Below, in pieces: positions 29,291-37,454 of a stretch of DNA of 64,000 bases. Under the pieces are notes generated by a model. It was not told where the DNA came from and ran no database searches. It saw only the letters and a program-made list of their open reading frames with translations. A program made the position numbers and the translations under genes. Source of the DNA: a virus; the IMG/VR virus record IMGVR_UViG_3300027969_000087, positions 1 through 64,000 of that record; one strand, given 5' to 3'. Each line of letters begins with the position of its first letter. Position 1 is the stretch's first letter.

Positions 29291-30310
29291 TCAGACTTTA
29301 GAGATAAATTCTTGTCCTTTATAGAGAGTTTTGCCTTCATCAATATGGACTAAGTCCACATGGAATGAACCTTCATCCTTGTAGCGAATGACTGCGATAC
29401 CTTGCTGCCAGTTTTCCCAGTAGGTTACTGGTTTGCCGTTAGAATCCGTAGAGCCCTTGACGCTAGGTACGTGGCCATCTATACGGCATAGGCAACCGGG
29501 ACTGATAGCCATAGCCTTGATACGACCCTCACGGTCAAAGGTGGTCTTTGATTGGATTTCCTGGCGGTGGATATGCCCAAATACTGTAGAGATATGTGGC
29601 ATTTCGTTGGTGTACTTCATGGCTGTTGAACCACCCGAGTTTACCTTATCGCCATGAATAGCACGAAGCTTGTCGTTAATCCACCACATACCCGCAGGAT
29701 AGGCGTCAATGTAGTCCACATTGAAGTCTTCTAGGCGTAGAAGGTATGGCATAGACATGACTGGCCATGAGCTTGGAGTATTAGCACGACGTAGACCAAA
29801 GGCTGACAGGGCGTTAGCCTGTACGAACTTCTGCATACGGCGATCGTGGTTGCCCTCAAGGATAATGATTTTTGCATCAGGGGCAGCAGCACGCTGTTCA
29901 GCAGCAAATAGGCTGCCACGATCTAGAGCATGCTGGGTAGTGAAAGCAAACGCAGCTTCCTGCTCGTACTTACCCTGTGCTGGGAGATCAATGTAATCTC
30001 CAAGGTTTACTACCTGGTGTACACCGCTCTCATGCTGCTCAGCATTAAGAATCTGTAGGGCCACACTCATAGCAGCCTCATCATGGAAAGGATCTAGATC
30101 TTCTCCCTCAAACTGGCGAAAACCAATTTGTGGATCTGGCAGGATAACCGCAGTCTTCCACCCACCAATTAGGGCAGGAGTCTTCTTAGGCTTGGCCGGC
30201 TGCTTGATTACTATAGGTTTTGCTGGCTGTACTACTGGCCACTCTGGACCATCGAAGGCCATTTGCTTACGCAACTTAGAGAGTTCAGTTCCTAGAGTAG
30301 GCATGCGCAA
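29291..30310 (-). CDS. Calcineurin-like metallophosphoesterase
   Basis: 339 residues with all metal-ligand motifs in order: LPDPQIG (D59), NLGDYID (D105), EGNHDRR (153-159), IHGDK and FGHIHRQE. Such enzymes hydrolyse phosphodiesters (DNA, RNA or cyclic nucleotides); related phage enzymes are found beside replication genes. The N-terminal 50 residues are Pro/Lys-rich and may be a linker. It overlaps the upstream gene by 19 bases. Substrate unknown. Confidence 0.85.
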   Translation of the reverse strand: MRMPTLGTELSKLRKQMAFDGPEWPVVQPAKPIVIKQPAKPKKTPALIGGWKTAVILPDPQIGFRQFEGEDLDPFHDEAAMSVALQILNAEQHESGVHQVVNLGDYIDLPAQGKYEQEAAFAFTTQHALDRGSLFAAEQRAAAPDAKIIILEGNHDRRMQKFVQANALSAFGLRRANTPSSWPVMSMPYLLRLEDFNVDYIDAYPAGMWWINDKLRAIHGDKVNSGGSTAMKYTNEMPHISTVFGHIHRQEIQSKTTFDREGRIKAMAISPGCLCRIDGHVPSVKGSTDSNGKPVTYWENWQQGIAVIRYKDEGSFHVDLVHIDEGKTLYKGQEFISKV

Positions 30311-30531
30311 GCCTCCGTACGATGACGGCGAAGTGCTTCAACGCTGTATGTCGCACCTACTGTGCGAAAGATTTGTAGCAAAGCCCGATTCGGGATAGAT
30401 ACATCATTGAGGGCTTCTTCTAGAAGCACCTGATCTTCTTCCGATAAGTGGTCAGACCATTCGCCTACGACACACTTACGTACTTGGGTGCTTATCTTGA
30501 TCTTATAATCTTGCAAGGCCTCAGCCAACAT
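30292..30531 (-). CDS. Small possible HTH protein
   Basis: 79 residues, helical. RALLQIFRTVGATYSVEALRRHR (about 48-70) has helix-turn-helix character. GGAGTAAAAT precedes the ATG. Its overlap with the phosphoesterase gene suggests co-expression. The family is not recognised with certainty; a DNA-binding role is a guess. Confidence 0.6.
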   Translation of the reverse strand: MLAEALQDYKIKISTQVRKCVVGEWSDHLSEEDQVLLEEALNDVSIPNRALLQIFRTVGATYSVEALRRHRTEACACLL

Positions 30532-30554
30532 ATTTTACTCCAATTGTTATCCCG

Positions 30555-30580
30555 ATTAAAGAGTGGCCCCGAAGGGCCAC
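30555..30580 (-). terminator. Intrinsic terminator with UUCG-type loop
   Basis: GTGGCCC (30563-30569) pairs with GGGCCAC (30574-30580); on the minus strand the loop is TTCG and the stem is followed by CTCTTTAAT. It ends the gene at 30605-30991. Confidence 0.8.
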
Positions 30581-30604
30581 CCAATTATTAAATTATTGTA
30601 TTAC

Positions 30605-30991
30605 TTAATTGTACGATGAACCCATGCCATCGTCAAATACCGAACGACTACGGTTAGTAGAAGGAGGAACGATACGACCGCTTGCCTGTGTAGCACCAGC
30701 TTCTGGAGCCGTAGGGATTACAGTGTTAACTGTAACTGCATAGCGAGCGCCATTACGTTCTGCTCCGCCACCAACATTAGGTGAAAGGATATTTGGACGG
30801 TTAGCCTTATTGGTGATCGTAGGATCTCCAGCTGCCGTGTTACCACGTGGCATTAGGGTAGCGCGACCGGTTTCGGTAGCTGATGGGTACTGAGCAGAAC
30901 TAGCTGCTTCTGTGCCCATAGGTACGCGAGGCGCACCGGTTTTGGCCATACCGGCCAAGGCTTCGTCTACATTGTCGGAAGAATTAGCCAC
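30605..30991 (-). CDS. Hypothetical polar protein
   Basis: 128 residues, GTG start with GAGGT upstream. The sequence is Ala/Gly/Asn/Pro-rich and low in hydrophobics, so largely disordered. It has its own terminator and a 70-base gap upstream, so it may be a separately expressed, possibly virion-associated, protein. Not recognised. Confidence 0.6.
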   Translation of the reverse strand: MANSSDNVDEALAGMAKTGAPRVPMGTEAASSAQYPSATETGRATLMPRGNTAAGDPTITNKANRPNILSPNVGGGAERNGARYAVTVNTVIPTAPEAGATQASGRIVPPSTNRSRSVFDDGMGSSYN

Positions 30992-31064
30992 TTTTTACCT
31001 CATTCTAGAATAGAGAGCTGTACTGCTATATAAACGGTAAGTCTTATAGCTTTAAATATCAGCC

Positions 31065-31352
31065 TTAACTTGCAGTAATTGTGAATACAATTGCTGAAAT
31101 AGTACCTTCTCTGGACTCAACAGAAGTGAATCCCGGCTTGCAAACAAGGTCAAGCCCTCGTGGGGCTACATAACCTCTGGCGATTGCAATGGCCTTAACA
31201 GCCTGGTTTACAGCTGAAGCGCCTACCGCACGGATACGTACTGTTGGATTTTCGTACAATGCATGGGCAATAGCTGAGCCGACTGACTGAGCATTTGATC
31301 CTGCACTCACCCTTAGGGTGTTTTCTTCTTGCTTATCTGATGTTTCGCTCAC
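31065..31352 (-). CDS. spoVS: Stage V sporulation protein S (SpoVS) family
   Basis: 95 residues, GTG start with AAGGAAC upstream. LRVSAGSNAQSVGSAIAHAL, then RIRAVGASAVNQAVKAIAIA and GYVAPRGLDLVCKPGF match SpoVS along its whole length (Alba-like, putative RNA- or DNA-binding). In Bacillus SpoVS affects septation and sporulation. In a phage it may bind nucleic acid or interfere with cell division. The N-terminal 15 residues are an added polar tail. Confidence 0.9.
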   Translation of the reverse strand: MSETSDKQEENTLRVSAGSNAQSVGSAIAHALYENPTVRIRAVGASAVNQAVKAIAIARGYVAPRGLDLVCKPGFTSVESREGTISAIVFTITAS

Positions 31353-31407
31353 GATTAGTGTTCCTTATGGTTTCGATTATTGGAGCGCCCTCAGTAAAAC
31401 TCTATCA

Positions 31408-31950
31408 CTATTTAGTTAGTAACTTGTCGTAAACTTCTTTTTCATACTCAAAGTCGTGGGCATTACGGGCAATCCGTGCTAACCCATAGGAGTCTGCGGC
31501 ATTGTCATTATTGAACTCCACGCCCCATTTCTTATATACATTGAGAAGGATCTGGTTCTTATCTACCCGACCCTTGCCGGTTATGTACTTCTTTAGGCTG
31601 GTAGGTGGAACAACTAGAGGTAAAGCCGCTGCTTGATTAGCAAATCTATAAGCATCAAACAAAGCTAGGCGAATCATTCCTCCGAGTTCTCCTGCCATAT
31701 TTGCCATTTGGCTCCCAAATGCGTAACCCTCAATAGCCACCGACCCAACAACGTACCTATCAAGAAACCCAAGCATAAAGGCCCTAGCTTTATGAAGACG
31801 CTCAACACCAGTTCCATCTATCTTCTTTACCTCCGTGTAGTAGTTACCGTCTTTATCAATAGCAGTAATAGCAAAGCCAGAGTAAGACTGGTCTATGCCA
31901 ATAGATACTTCACCCTTGAGATCAGGAGATCCAAATACTTTAAGACTCAT
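31408..31950 (-). CDS. ruvC: RuvC-like Holliday-junction resolvase
   Basis: 180 residues with the RNase-H-like catalytic set: IGIDQSYSGFAI (D20), VAIEGYAFG (E74) and NDNAADSYGLA (acidic residues near 149-153), plus PPTSLKKYITGKGRVDK between. It cleaves four-way junctions, needed before packaging of recombined DNA. The ATG at 31950 is chosen over one 54 bases upstream because the motifs begin close to it. It overlaps the next gene upstream by 11 bases. Confidence 0.85.
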   Translation of the reverse strand: MSLKVFGSPDLKGEVSIGIDQSYSGFAITAIDKDGNYYTEVKKIDGTGVERLHKARAFMLGFLDRYVVGSVAIEGYAFGSQMANMAGELGGMIRLALFDAYRFANQAAALPLVVPPTSLKKYITGKGRVDKNQILLNVYKKWGVEFNNDNAADSYGLARIARNAHDFEYEKEVYDKLLTK

Positions 31951-32233
31951 TACTATAACTTTCTTTATGCTTTGAACAATCAGGGCCACATACCCTAAAC
32001 CCATTACGAATACTTTTAGTAATAATTTGCCAGCTTATAATCTGAAGCCGTGAGAATACCCTAAAATCTACGTGTAGATGCCCATGCCAATACTTTACTT
32101 TAACCCAACGTGTTTCAAAAGCATTATCTATAAAGGGAACAGAGGTAATAAATATACGTAAATACTTAGACCTAAAGTTATAAATATTTTGAGTACGTGT
32201 TTTAGTTTGATGTATAGTTTTTTCAATACGCAT
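31940..32233 (-). CDS. Small hypothetical protein
   Basis: 97 residues, basic, rich in Arg/Lys/His/Ser and aromatic residues (IHQTKTRTQNIYNFRSKYLR). It ends with CGPDC. It lies between RuvC and a further small gene with one-base and 11-base overlaps, consistent with an operon. Not recognised; RNA or DNA binding is a guess from its charge. Confidence 0.55.
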   Translation of the reverse strand: MRIEKTIHQTKTRTQNIYNFRSKYLRIFITSVPFIDNAFETRWVKVKYWHGHLHVDFRVFSRLQIISWQIITKSIRNGFRVCGPDCSKHKESYSNES

Positions 32234-32547
32234 TACTGCTCACCGTCTAACTTTTTTTCTAATAACTCTGCTAATTTGTTTTCTTCATACTCTATAGAAC
32301 TAATTATTTCATCGGTGATAGATAGAGGCTGTATACCTTTACTATATCTATCCCAAAACCAACCCATCATGTAACGTACAGCATCCGTAGCACAAAGACA
32401 CTCTTTTTTATTTTGTGGAATACAGTCAGTAATGTGAAAAACATAAGTGTGTACGTTTATAAACTTATCAACTAGCTCTAAGTCTAAGTACCTATGTTTT
32501 GAATCTTGGGCAGCTTTATGAGCAAACGCCTGTGGTGCAGGGATCAT
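32233..32547 (-). CDS. Small hypothetical protein
   Basis: 104 residues, with CIPQNKKECLC near the centre, a helical C-terminal half and an acidic tail ending LDGEQ. It overlaps the next gene (ATGA). Not recognised. Confidence 0.65.
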   Translation of the reverse strand: MIPAPQAFAHKAAQDSKHRYLDLELVDKFINVHTYVFHITDCIPQNKKECLCATDAVRYMMGWFWDRYSKGIQPLSITDEIISSIEYEENKLAELLEKKLDGEQ

Positions 32548-32789
32548 TCCTGCTCACCGTCTAACGCTTTGATTGTTGGACATGGGTAAACAATAGGAAA
32601 TACTGAAACGCTAAAACCATTTTCCCAACTTTGGTAACAAGTGATGCAGTTTCCAAATCCATTATCAAAATGCAACTCACGTACACGCTGAATGGCTTCA
32701 GTCTTTTGCTTGTTAAGTTCCATGTACTGAACAGCAGTTGCGTTCCAATCAACGGCACCGACGTCAATGGTTTCAATTTTGTCACTCAT
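32544..32789 (-). CDS. Small zinc protein, paralogue of 3238-3408
   Basis: 81 residues with RVRELH, CITC and YPCPTIKALDGE in the same order as the 56-residue protein at 3238-3408. The N-terminal 35 residues are an extra helical part. Overlaps both neighbours by 4 bases (ATGA). Function unknown. Confidence 0.75.
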   Translation of the reverse strand: MSDKIETIDVGAVDWNATAVQYMELNKQKTEAIQRVRELHFDNGFGNCITCYQSWENGFSVSVFPIVYPCPTIKALDGEQE

Positions 32790-33316
32790 GCTACTACCAA
32801 CATCATCTTATCTATTAGATATTTTAAATTTGCTAGGTCACCATCATTCTTAATGGTAAAGTCAAATGTGTAGTCGTCTAGATCTACTTCAGACTTATGC
32901 TTGTTGACTGGTCCGGTGCCTGGGCGCTTTACACGCCATAACTGACCACCTAGGTCACGGATAGCGTCTGCCTCATTCTGGTAGCGAACATCAGTAATGA
33001 TGTAGTTCTTAGAGGGATCTAGTCCACCTAGAGTCTTGTTGACCCAAATGTTTTCCCCAAAGATCTCACGACCAGCTTCTGTACCCATACGCTGTAGGAG
33101 CATACGTAGTTCTGGGCTAGTACGCTTAGCCTTTTCCCACCCCATTAGCATTACAAGATCTTTAACCCTGACCCCAATACCAAGCAAGGGGTTCAAAGCT
33201 ACAAGAGCTTCACGCAATGTATCTGCAAAAGCAGCACGCTCAAAGCCGTACTCTAGTGCAATCTTGGCGATCTCATCCTTACCGGACTGTGCGTAGCCTG
33301 ATACTCCAATAATCAT
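32786..33316 (-). CDS. Deoxynucleoside monophosphate kinase
   Basis: 176 residues with P-loop GYAQSGKDE (6-14), a lid-like central region with LRMLLQRMGTEAGRE and the ITDVRYQNEADAIRDLGG segment typical of phage dNMP kinases (T4 gp1 relatives). It phosphorylates dNMPs to dNDPs to supply DNA synthesis. Adjacent small genes overlap it by one and four bases. Confidence 0.85.
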   Translation of the reverse strand: MIIGVSGYAQSGKDEIAKIALEYGFERAAFADTLREALVALNPLLGIGVRVKDLVMLMGWEKAKRTSPELRMLLQRMGTEAGREIFGENIWVNKTLGGLDPSKNYIITDVRYQNEADAIRDLGGQLWRVKRPGTGPVNKHKSEVDLDDYTFDFTIKNDGDLANLKYLIDKMMLVVA

Positions 33317-33813
33317 TACTTTTCCTTATTGCTGTATGGTGAATGGACTTCGTTAGAGTTTGTGCTGTAAGTAGAGGATTCTTTAAATGAAGGTGGGTAC
33401 TTACGAGACTTAAATGAATTTAACCTTTTTTCATGGTTTTTGTCTGCGTCCTTTTGAACTATAGCTCCTAACTCCCGCTGAAGACTAACTATCTCTGCCC
33501 TAGCAACAGCTAACTGTTCTTGAAGTTTCTTTTTCTCATCGGGGGATATTGCATACTCATTAATAAGAGATGCTACAAGAGCTTGACCTAATGCGACAAA
33601 ATCTACAACGCTAGCTTCTTCAGCACAGCATTCTTCTTCACACATGACTAGAGCATCTTGAAGAATGTTATGTAGTAGTTCTCCAGCTTCTTCAGTATCT
33701 TCATGACTTAGTACTTTGAGTGTTGACTCTTTACGCTTACCAAAACTAACTGTAGTACTAGAGCCATTGGTAGTTGTAGTACTAGTTTTTGAATAATCTG
33801 TTGGATGGAACAT
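33316..33813 (-). CDS. Coiled-coil hypothetical protein
   Basis: 165 residues, with a Ser/Thr-rich N-terminal tail, then an acidic stretch with three cysteines (CEEECCAEE near 77-85) and a heptad-rich coiled coil (about 105-140). The C-terminal 30 residues are Ser/Tyr-rich. Overlaps both neighbours by one base. Not recognised. Confidence 0.6.
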   Translation of the reverse strand: MFHPTDYSKTSTTTTNGSSTTVSFGKRKESTLKVLSHEDTEEAGELLHNILQDALVMCEEECCAEEASVVDFVALGQALVASLINEYAISPDEKKKLQEQLAVARAEIVSLQRELGAIVQKDADKNHEKRLNSFKSRKYPPSFKESSTYSTNSNEVHSPYSNKEK

Positions 33814-34292
33814 TAGGCCGTATACCTCCGTGCACGGTTCTTTACACCGCTATCTGATGTGCGACGAGTTAGTTCACGAGAAACCAGTGCAGCATCACGC
33901 TCTAGGTTTTGTAACAACGTCTCAATCAACTTACGATAAGCATGCTTTTCATCTAGTTCTTGCTTTGCCTCAGCAACTTTAGGGTCTAGCGCGATTTGCG
34001 CTTTAGCAATAGTGACGCGATCACCAGTACCGCCCTTCCAGTTATTGATCAAAGCTGTTGACTCTAGCACAGATACTAGTCGGTCAGACTCACGCTCATC
34101 AATTGCTGCTACAGCTAACTGTGGTGCGACATAGTCATTCCATGTAGTTAGTGTAACGAATAGGTCCATTAGCTCATCGTCATCAAGTTCTGTAATGTCC
34201 CTAGGTAGTTCTGGGATATCGTAGGACGGCTTAGATGGGATCTTAAAACCTTTGGTGCTAAGAGAATTTAGTGCTCGTAAACTGTTACTCAT
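33813..34292 (-). CDS. Hypothetical helical protein
   Basis: 159 residues from ATG 34292, preferred because GGAG lies 6 bases upstream (an in-frame ATG at 34304 adds four residues). Helical and charged, with LTTWNDYVAPQLAVAAIDERESDRL in the middle and a basic tail. Proteins like it are common near actinophage recombination genes; the role is unknown. Confidence 0.65.
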   Translation of the reverse strand: MSNSLRALNSLSTKGFKIPSKPSYDIPELPRDITELDDDELMDLFVTLTTWNDYVAPQLAVAAIDERESDRLVSVLESTALINNWKGGTGDRVTIAKAQIALDPKVAEAKQELDEKHAYRKLIETLLQNLERDAALVSRELTRRTSDSGVKNRARRYTA

Positions 34293-34491
34293 TTGTATCT
34301 CCATTTAGTAAACGGATAGTGTTGCATGGCCAAGCTTGTCCACACTCAGTGCAAGCAACCTTACCATAGATATGTGTCATCTTCTTATGCAGCCTTAGTA
34401 GGCCCCCATACAAATCTATTAGACCTTTTTCTGCTAGAGCCTTATCAAGCAAAGCATATTCTTCGCTGTTGTCTACATCAGACCACTTCAT
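34285..34491 (-). CDS. Small hypothetical protein
   Basis: 68 residues with CTECGQAWPC near residues 47-56, probably a small metal-binding knuckle. Overlaps its neighbours by 8 and 14 bases. Not recognised. Confidence 0.65.
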   Translation of the reverse strand: MKWSDVDNSEEYALLDKALAEKGLIDLYGGLLRLHKKMTHIYGKVACTECGQAWPCNTIRLLNGDTNE

Positions 34492-35377
34492 TTGCTTCCT
34501 CCCTAAAAGTTTCGCAACGCTTGCAACCCTTTACTGGATCAATATTACATGCAGGTGGGCGCTTGTTGTCAACTGCCCACTTTACATCCAGTGCGTTCTC
34601 AAAGATCTCGGCTACATACTCTGGGTCATACTGGACCTCAAACTCTTTGTAGTCTTGGTTAGCTTTGAGTTCGTAGATGAATACTATCGATCCAGGAGCT
34701 GACTCTGCAAGTCCTTCTTCTACCATTAAGTGACACAGGTGCAAATAGACCTGGCCCTGAAGCATATGTGACCTGAAAGGCTGCTTGACTGCCCTCCATG
34801 CAGTTTCCAGGTCACCATTGGCAGCGGATAGTAGCGCAGGCGCTTCAAACCTAAACGTGCCAGTCCCCATTGATTTAATCTCAATGAGGAAATCATCTCC
34901 TAAGCCCTTGACCCAGCCATCAGAATGGCCACGGATCATATGCTTTTCAGACGATAAAGGTACTTCCTTGTAGAGTAGACCGCCTTCATTACAGAACTGG
35001 CAACCATCTGGTGAAGTACCATAAAAAGATTCATTGCAATATACACACTCCCAAAGACCATACATGTTGCCCATGCTGGTAATCCAGGTCTGCCACTTGT
35101 GGTGGATAGCGTGGCCCTCATCAAAGATTGACTGTAGGCGTAATGTTGGCTTCTCTTGAGTAGCTACGTAGTTACCGGTCAACTGGTGGTAGGCATGCAG
35201 TGCACACCATTCCTTCTTAATCATGTCACTAGGGTGAAGATACGACTGATCCCGGAACTCTGGCTCACGGGTAAGAATGTAACGCTCTAGTGGACCAGTT
35301 AACCGGCTTACACGCTTGTTAGCATCAAGAAAGGCTTTCAGGTTTTTGCTTGTTATTTTTTGAGGTTTTGAGGGCAT
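34478..35377 (-). CDS. Cas4/RecB-like PD-(D/E)XK nuclease
   Basis: 299 residues. Nuclease motifs are RGHSDGW (D153) and LIEIKSM (E166, K168), with Gln/Tyr in MLQGQVYLH near 206-212. C58 together with C277, C285 and C288 fits the four-cysteine iron-sulfur frame of Cas4/AddB-type exonucleases. An extra CVYC...CQFC zinc ribbon sits inside (111-129). No CRISPR array or other cas gene is present, so a recombination or end-processing role with RecA is likely. It overlaps the WhiB gene by 53 bases. Confidence 0.8.
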   Translation of the reverse strand: MPSKPQKITSKNLKAFLDANKRVSRLTGPLERYILTREPEFRDQSYLHPSDMIKKEWCALHAYHQLTGNYVATQEKPTLRLQSIFDEGHAIHHKWQTWITSMGNMYGLWECVYCNESFYGTSPDGCQFCNEGGLLYKEVPLSSEKHMIRGHSDGWVKGLGDDFLIEIKSMGTGTFRFEAPALLSAANGDLETAWRAVKQPFRSHMLQGQVYLHLCHLMVEEGLAESAPGSIVFIYELKANQDYKEFEVQYDPEYVAEIFENALDVKWAVDNKRPPACNIDPVKGCKRCETFREEANEVV

Positions 35378-35684
35378 TTGGAGTTTCCAACCATTCGTCT
35401 AAGGTCATACCTGCTGCAGTATATTTACGAATCATAGCGTTCCTTTCACGATGTGACAAACCGCCCCAAATACCATGAAGCTCATCATTCTTGATTGCTT
35501 CTTTTAGGCACTCTTTGCGTACAGGGCAAGCTGGTTCACCATCGTTACCAAGACAGACTGCCTTGGCTTTGTCTGCTATGTTCGTGTAAAGATCTTTATC
35601 CCGAGGTGGGAAGAAAATCTCGGTGTCTATTCCTCGGCACTTAGCATCGTATCGCCAAGCCCAGGGGACGTCGTCGTCGTACAT
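35325..35684 (-). CDS. WhiB-family iron-sulfur regulator 1
   Basis: 119 residues with the four cysteines C16, C44, C53, C59 and the turn motif GIWGGLSHRER (71-81). The usual CxxC spacing is widened to C-x8-C. WhiB proteins are actinobacterial 4Fe-4S regulators that bind the principal sigma factor. A C-terminal basic tail extends 53 bases into the Cas4-like gene. It may redirect host transcription. Confidence 0.85.
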   Translation of the reverse strand: MYDDDVPWAWRYDAKCRGIDTEIFFPPRDKDLYTNIADKAKAVCLGNDGEPACPVRKECLKEAIKNDELHGIWGGLSHRERNAMIRKYTAAGMTLDEWLETPNALKTSKNNKQKPESLS

Positions 35685-36001
35685 ATATGCTCGTTCCTAA
35701 AATCTCGAAGTTCCATGAAATCATGTTCCTCCATAAGCACATAGTTTTTCCCGTTTAAATGTATTCCTAAAACAGCTGTACGACTATCTAAGATAGCTTC
35801 CATAACTATCTTTTCTAATACATCTGATTTGAGAGTGAAAGACTTCTTACTTGTCCACTTATGTTCAATGAGCAAGTCGTCAGTGCGTACATCACCCTTA
35901 CGTGACCAGAAGGCCCCGGAGCCAGCAGAACGCTGGCCTCCGAGGGCTTTCTCTAAACGCTTTTCATGCTTTAGAGATTGCTTTTGGCCTTCAGTCTTCA
36001 T
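35627..36001 (-). CDS. PD-(D/E)XK resolvase-like nuclease
   Basis: 124 residues. RTDDLLIEHKWTSKKSF (about 39-55) gives the D...E-x-K signature (D near 41-42, E46, K48) of small phage Holliday-junction-resolvase-like endonucleases; a basic GGQRSAGSGAFWSRKGD segment precedes it. The gene overlaps WhiB by 58 bases and touches RecA by one base. Its role alongside RuvC would be partly redundant. Confidence 0.65.
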   Translation of the reverse strand: MKTEGQKQSLKHEKRLEKALGGQRSAGSGAFWSRKGDVRTDDLLIEHKWTSKKSFTLKSDVLEKIVMEAILDSRTAVLGIHLNGKNYVLMEEHDFMELRDFRNEHICTTTTSPGLGDTMLSAEE

Positions 36002-37056
36002 TAGTCTTCCTCATCAGTAATATTTGGCACAGGCGCTGTACGCAGAGTGTCCATTACTTCCTTAGTTAATGCATCCTTGAGATCAATTTCCTCACGGATA
36101 GACTCTAGCATGTTAGCGGCACCCTGCCACTTCCTACCTTCATAGTACAGCCACCCGCCACGGCGCTCTACAATTCCATTGAGAATAGATAGAGAAATAA
36201 TCTCCTTAGCAGAGTCGTAAGACCCAGCATCTAGTGGACCACCATCTGCAAACCAGAAATCTAGGTATGCAGTTTGCTGTGGTGGGAATGTCTTGTTCTT
36301 AATAGTACGTACACGGATAGTCTGACCACAACGGCGCTTACCTTCTCCGACACCTACTTCTAGCCACTCGTCGCGCTTTACTTCTACGCGAATAGCCATG
36401 GCGTAGTCCTTGCCTAGACCACCAGGTGTAGTACGAGGATCTCCGTGCATTACGCCGATCTTCATGCGGAACTGATTAATCAATAGGCAAGTAATCCCAC
36501 GCTCATTCTCAACAAGAGAACGCTTAGTGGCCTTAGAGACCTTGCGGAAGAACTTGTTAGTAAGCAGGGCTCCACGACCTACGGTCATTTCATCCATGTT
36601 CTTATCGTCTTCTGCTGTAGGAACTAGAGCAGGAAGAGAATCAATAACAATAAGATCAACAGCCTTAGACTCACAGAACTGAATAGCTGCTTCATATGCT
36701 TCCTCCATGATATTAGTGGATACTACAAACACACGGTCAGTATCGATTCCACACATTTGTGCGTAACCAACATCAAAAGGCTCTGCGGCAATCCACACAG
36801 TTGTGAACTCTGGATCCCTTGCTTGATTAGCTGCAACGGTCTTTAGAGCAATTGCAGTCTTACCATTAGATGCTTCACCGATAACTTCAGTCCACTGGTT
36901 TACTGGCCATCCACCACCTAGTACAACGTCTAGTGTAAGTGAGCCTGTAGTAATACGGGTAGGAAGCTGAGCCTCACTAGCTTTTATTACCGTACCTGGA
37001 CCCATCTTCTTATTGAGAAGTGCGGCAACTTTCATTACCTCTGCGTTTAGCGCCAC
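36001..37056 (-). CDS. recA: RecA-like recombinase
   Basis: 351 residues, full-length core: Walker A GEASNGKT (60-67), LIVIDSLPALVP as Walker B, and the TPGGLGKDYAMAIRVEV region after L2. It catalyses strand exchange for recombination-dependent repair and replication. Highly divergent L1/L2 loops compared with bacterial RecA are expected for a phage protein. It shares one base with each neighbour. Confidence 0.9.
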   Translation of the reverse strand: MALNAEVMKVAALLNKKMGPGTVIKASEAQLPTRITTGSLTLDVVLGGGWPVNQWTEVIGEASNGKTAIALKTVAANQARDPEFTTVWIAAEPFDVGYAQMCGIDTDRVFVVSTNIMEEAYEAAIQFCESKAVDLIVIDSLPALVPTAEDDKNMDEMTVGRGALLTNKFFRKVSKATKRSLVENERGITCLLINQFRMKIGVMHGDPRTTPGGLGKDYAMAIRVEVKRDEWLEVGVGEGKRRCGQTIRVRTIKNKTFPPQQTAYLDFWFADGGPLDAGSYDSAKEIISLSILNGIVERRGGWLYYEGRKWQGAANMLESIREEIDLKDALTKEVMDTLRTAPVPNITDEED

Positions 37057-37454
37057 TATCCGATCCTGTCTACGATTACTGAAGGGTTAAAATTATTACC
37101 GGTTGATGTTTGCTTTGACGGAGTAGAAGGTCCACCGGCTGAACCGCCTGGCATTCCTGCACCTGTACCGGCTTGCTGTAGCGGGTAACCACAGTCATAG
37201 CAACGCTTTAGTGAAGTACCGTTAGGTGCAAAGTAGTTACCTGAGTAACATCCTGGGCAATTATCATTCTGCCGTGAACTCTGCGCTTTGCTAACTAGTT
37301 GATCCTGATTTGGATCATACGTTACCGGGGTACTAGTTACATTACCTTCTGGTACATAGCGAACATTAGGTAGTGGAGATGTAGGGGCGCTTTGTCGCTG
37401 AGGAGCTGCAGGGGTATTCTCTGAGAGCCTCCGTGACCACCAATCATTACTCAT
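37056..37454 (-). CDS. Zinc-ribbon protein with disordered flanks
   Basis: 132 residues: polar N-terminal 65 residues, one ribbon CPGC...CYDCG (about 66-88) and a Gly/Ser/Pro-rich C-terminus. It directly precedes RecA in the message. Similar proteins adjoin recombinases in actinophages. Role unknown; nucleic-acid or protein binding is plausible. Confidence 0.7.
   Translation of the reverse strand: MSNDWWSRRLSENTPAAPQRQSAPTSPLPNVRYVPEGNVTSTPVTYDPNQDQLVSKAQSSRQNDNCPGCYSGNYFAPNGTSLKRCYDCGYPLQQAGTGAGMPGGSAGGPSTPSKQTSTGNNFNPSVIVDRIG

Noticed and set aside
34478-35377. Cas4-like gene taken as evidence of a CRISPR system
   Set aside because: No array of direct repeats with spacers and no cas1/cas2 genes are present; RecA and resolvase neighbours point to recombination.
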